64,000 nt of DNA from Maricaulis sp034670125 (GTDB taxonomy: Bacteria > Pseudomonadota > Alphaproteobacteria > Caulobacterales > Maricaulaceae). The stretch spans positions 248,001 through 312,000 of the forward strand of contig NZ_JAXMOC010000003.1 of assembly GCF_034670125.1 (NCBI RefSeq), in the 5' to 3' direction. Shown one piece after another: positions 62,535 to 64,000 of the stretch (its first letter is position 1; each line of letters begins with the position of its first letter). A program made the translations under genes and the position numbers. Under the pieces are notes generated by a model that saw nothing but the letters and a program-made list of their open reading frames with translations, was not told the DNA's origin and did not search any database.

Positions 62535-63199
62535 TGCGCGCAGTCCTGATCGCGCTCGCACTGGTGGCGGGGCTGGTCTCGGCCGATGCCCTCGCGCAGC
62601 CGGTCGAACGCGAGGCCGGTCCCCTGCCCCGCTTTTTCCCGCATCGCACGACCTATCTTGAGCTCGACCCCGACCAGCGATCCCATTTCCGGCTGGCTTA
62701 CCGGATCTCCTCACAGACCGGGATCGCGGTTGAGGATATCCGGATGTGGTTTGAGCGCGATGGCGAGACCATCCTCTTCGGGATCGATGAGACCGGCCTG
62801 ATCACCCGCTTGCCGGACCGGTCGGACCTGGAAGCAGAGCCGACGGTCTGGATCAATCAGGAAGGCGGTGGCATGTCCTTGAACTTGCTGTTTGAGGCGA
62901 CCTTGCCCGGCGGACCGCAATACTCTGCCGACGACCTCGGTCTGGCCCTGGGCCAGGCCAACCACGCCATTCGGCGGGCTGCCGGTGTGGCGGCGCTTTT
63001 CGCGCCGAACTTCAAGACCCTGGTGTTCGAGTTCGACGGCCCCGCACCCACCGCCATCGCGGTCCATGAGGACGGAACGACCACGCCGCTCACGGTTCAG
63101 GAGAACCGGGTCATGTTGCGTCCGCGGGACCGGTCAATGCGCAATCTGGTTCGGATCGAGCTGGGGGAAATGCCAAGACGGGTCTTGTTGGACAGCTAA
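62531..63199 (+). CDS. Secreted protein of unknown function
   Basis: A 222-residue protein with a signal peptide (RAVLIALALVAGLVSADALAQ, cleavage likely after ALA). The mature part has beta-rich segments (RSHFRLAYRISSQ, RMWFERDGETILFGID, FKTLVFEFDG). No family recognised. Its ATG overlaps the stop of the lipoprotein gene before it (ATGA), so the two are made together and may act in the same envelope process. It ends tail-to-tail, overlapping hisN by 4 bases. Confidence 0.75.
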   Translation: MMRAVLIALALVAGLVSADALAQPVEREAGPLPRFFPHRTTYLELDPDQRSHFRLAYRISSQTGIAVEDIRMWFERDGETILFGIDETGLITRLPDRSDLEAEPTVWINQEGGGMSLNLLFEATLPGGPQYSADDLGLALGQANHAIRRAAGVAALFAPNFKTLVFEFDGPAPTAIAVHEDGTTTPLTVQENRVMLRPRDRSMRNLVRIELGEMPRRVLLDS

Positions 63200-63999
63200 C
63201 CGACAGCCGCAGCATCGGCGAGCAGCCGCAGCGCTTGTTCAAGCAGTTCGGGCGTTGCGGCAGCAACAACCTGCCCACCGGCGGACGCGTCGCCGCCGGA
63301 CCAGTTCGTAACCACTCCCCCAGCCCCGGTCACAACGGGGATCAGAGCTTGCACGTCATAGATCTGGAGACCACTTTCGATCACCAGATCAACCCCGCCG
63401 GTCGCGATCATGGCGTAGGCATAGGCGTCGAACCCGAAACGACACAGCCTGACTTTTTCCCGCACGGTCTCGAATGCGCGCCGCTCGGCGCCTTCAAACA
63501 GGTAGGGATCCGTGCTGGCCATGATGGCCTGGTCGAGGCGGTCACAGCGCGATACGGCCAGCGGTCGGACATCGCCGGCCCGATGGCAGGCAGCGCCGCC
63601 CGGCCAGCCGACAAAGCGCTCACCGATATGGGGTTGGTCAATCAGGCCGATCCGTGGATGCCCGTCCACCTCAAGGGCAATCAGTACGGTCCAGGTGGGA
63701 AGGCCGGCAATAAAGGCGCGGGTGCCGTCGATGGGGTCAAGGACCCAGCGTCGCCGACCGTGCCCGTCTGTTTGGCCGAACTCTTCGCCCAGCACGCCAT
63801 CGGTTGGAACCCTTGACGCCAATACATCGCGCATGGCCTGTTCGGAGGCCCTGTCCGCCGCCGTCACGGGGTCGAAACCAGCCGTCAGCTTGTTGTCGAC
63901 ATCCAGGACGGTGCGAAAATACGGTGCTATGGCCGCTCGCGCCGCGTCTGCCATGGCGTGGGCGGTTTTCAGATCGGACGGGTCATCATGTTCTGACAT
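63196..63999 (-). CDS. hisN: Histidinol-phosphatase-like inositol monophosphatase family protein
   Basis: A 267-residue phosphatase. Metal-site motifs are FDPVTAADRASE (residues 42-53), LGEEFG, WVLDPIDGTRAFIAG and, near the end, QIYDVQALIPVVTGAGG. The sequence around DPIDGTRAF and DAYAYAMIATG is typical of the HisN-type histidinol phosphatases common in alphaproteobacteria, though other phosphate monoesters are possible. ATG 63999 lies at the very end of the window, so its upstream context is not visible. Confidence 0.82.
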   Translation of the reverse strand: MSEHDDPSDLKTAHAMADAARAAIAPYFRTVLDVDNKLTAGFDPVTAADRASEQAMRDVLASRVPTDGVLGEEFGQTDGHGRRRWVLDPIDGTRAFIAGLPTWTVLIALEVDGHPRIGLIDQPHIGERFVGWPGGAACHRAGDVRPLAVSRCDRLDQAIMASTDPYLFEGAERRAFETVREKVRLCRFGFDAYAYAMIATGGVDLVIESGLQIYDVQALIPVVTGAGGVVTNWSGGDASAGGQVVAAATPELLEQALRLLADAAAVG

Positions 64000-64000
64000 G

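Overview
The window is a GC-rich, gene-dense piece of an alphaproteobacterial chromosome. Several landmarks support this: the order DUF4164-like gene / zapA / 6S RNA / 5-formyl-THF cyclo-ligase, a methionine synthase whose homocysteine module is a separate gene, CCTCTCCC-type palindromic intergenic repeats, and many ATGA, GTGA and TGATG stop/start overlaps. A marine prosthecate lineage such as Maricaulis or Hyphomonas is my best guess; the genus is not proven by the sequence. No rRNA, tRNA, CRISPR array, insertion sequence or prophage was seen.

Layout. 1-4.9 kb: methyl cycle. metH (homocysteine module) and metF run leftward, metK and ahcY rightward, with two near-identical palindromic operators between metF and metK. 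4.9-5.7 kb: a gene-free stretch of palindromic repeats. 5.7-7.8 kb: STAS-like gene, 5-FCL, 6S RNA, zapA and its DUF4164-like partner. 7.8-46.9 kb: a very long surface-polysaccharide region. It holds glycosyltransferases (GT2 twice, a GT4-like enzyme, a GT-C), an ABC export pair (Wzm/Wzt type), a Wzx-type flippase, a NodB-like deacetylase, a FemAB-like transferase and a sulfotransferase. A sulfate-activation set (SLC13 permease, cysQ, cysNC, cysD) lies inside it. A UDP-2,3-diacetamido-uronate pathway (wbpA, a Gfo/Idh 3-dehydrogenase, wbpE, wbpD) is present, with a fused class-II glutaminase / WbpG-type sugar amidotransferase. Precursor genes are glmS, glmM, galU, ugd, a phosphohexomutase, rmlA-rmlC-rmlB-rmlD and a UDP-glucuronate-4-epimerase-like gene. 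47.1-56.6 kb: a 1632-residue secreted protein (eight cadherin-like repeats, PPC-like domain, serralysin-type zinc protease, RTX-like tail) beside a type I secretion ABC/MFP/OMP operon on the same strand. 56.8-64 kb: kdsD, a hairpin-rich intergenic region, gpmA, a RibD deaminase-only gene, a pentapeptide-repeat protein, hsp20, an exported lipoprotein with methyltransferase-like sequence, a secreted unknown, and a HisN-like phosphatase.

How it fits together. SAM is made by MetK, SAH is removed by AhcY, and homocysteine is remethylated by MetF/MetH, so one shared operator type is sensible. In the polysaccharide region, CysD/CysNC make PAPS, the sulfotransferase would use it and CysQ would remove the PAP by-product. 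GlmS/GlmM, Ugd, Rml and the Wbp-type enzymes would supply UDP-GlcNAc, UDP-GlcA, dTDP-rhamnose and diacetamido-uronate donors. The best candidate for an undescribed system is a sulfated and possibly amidine/amide-modified 2,3-diamino-uronate glycan, together with the cadherin-protease and its secretion operon. All functional statements come from motif recognition by eye; no database search was run.
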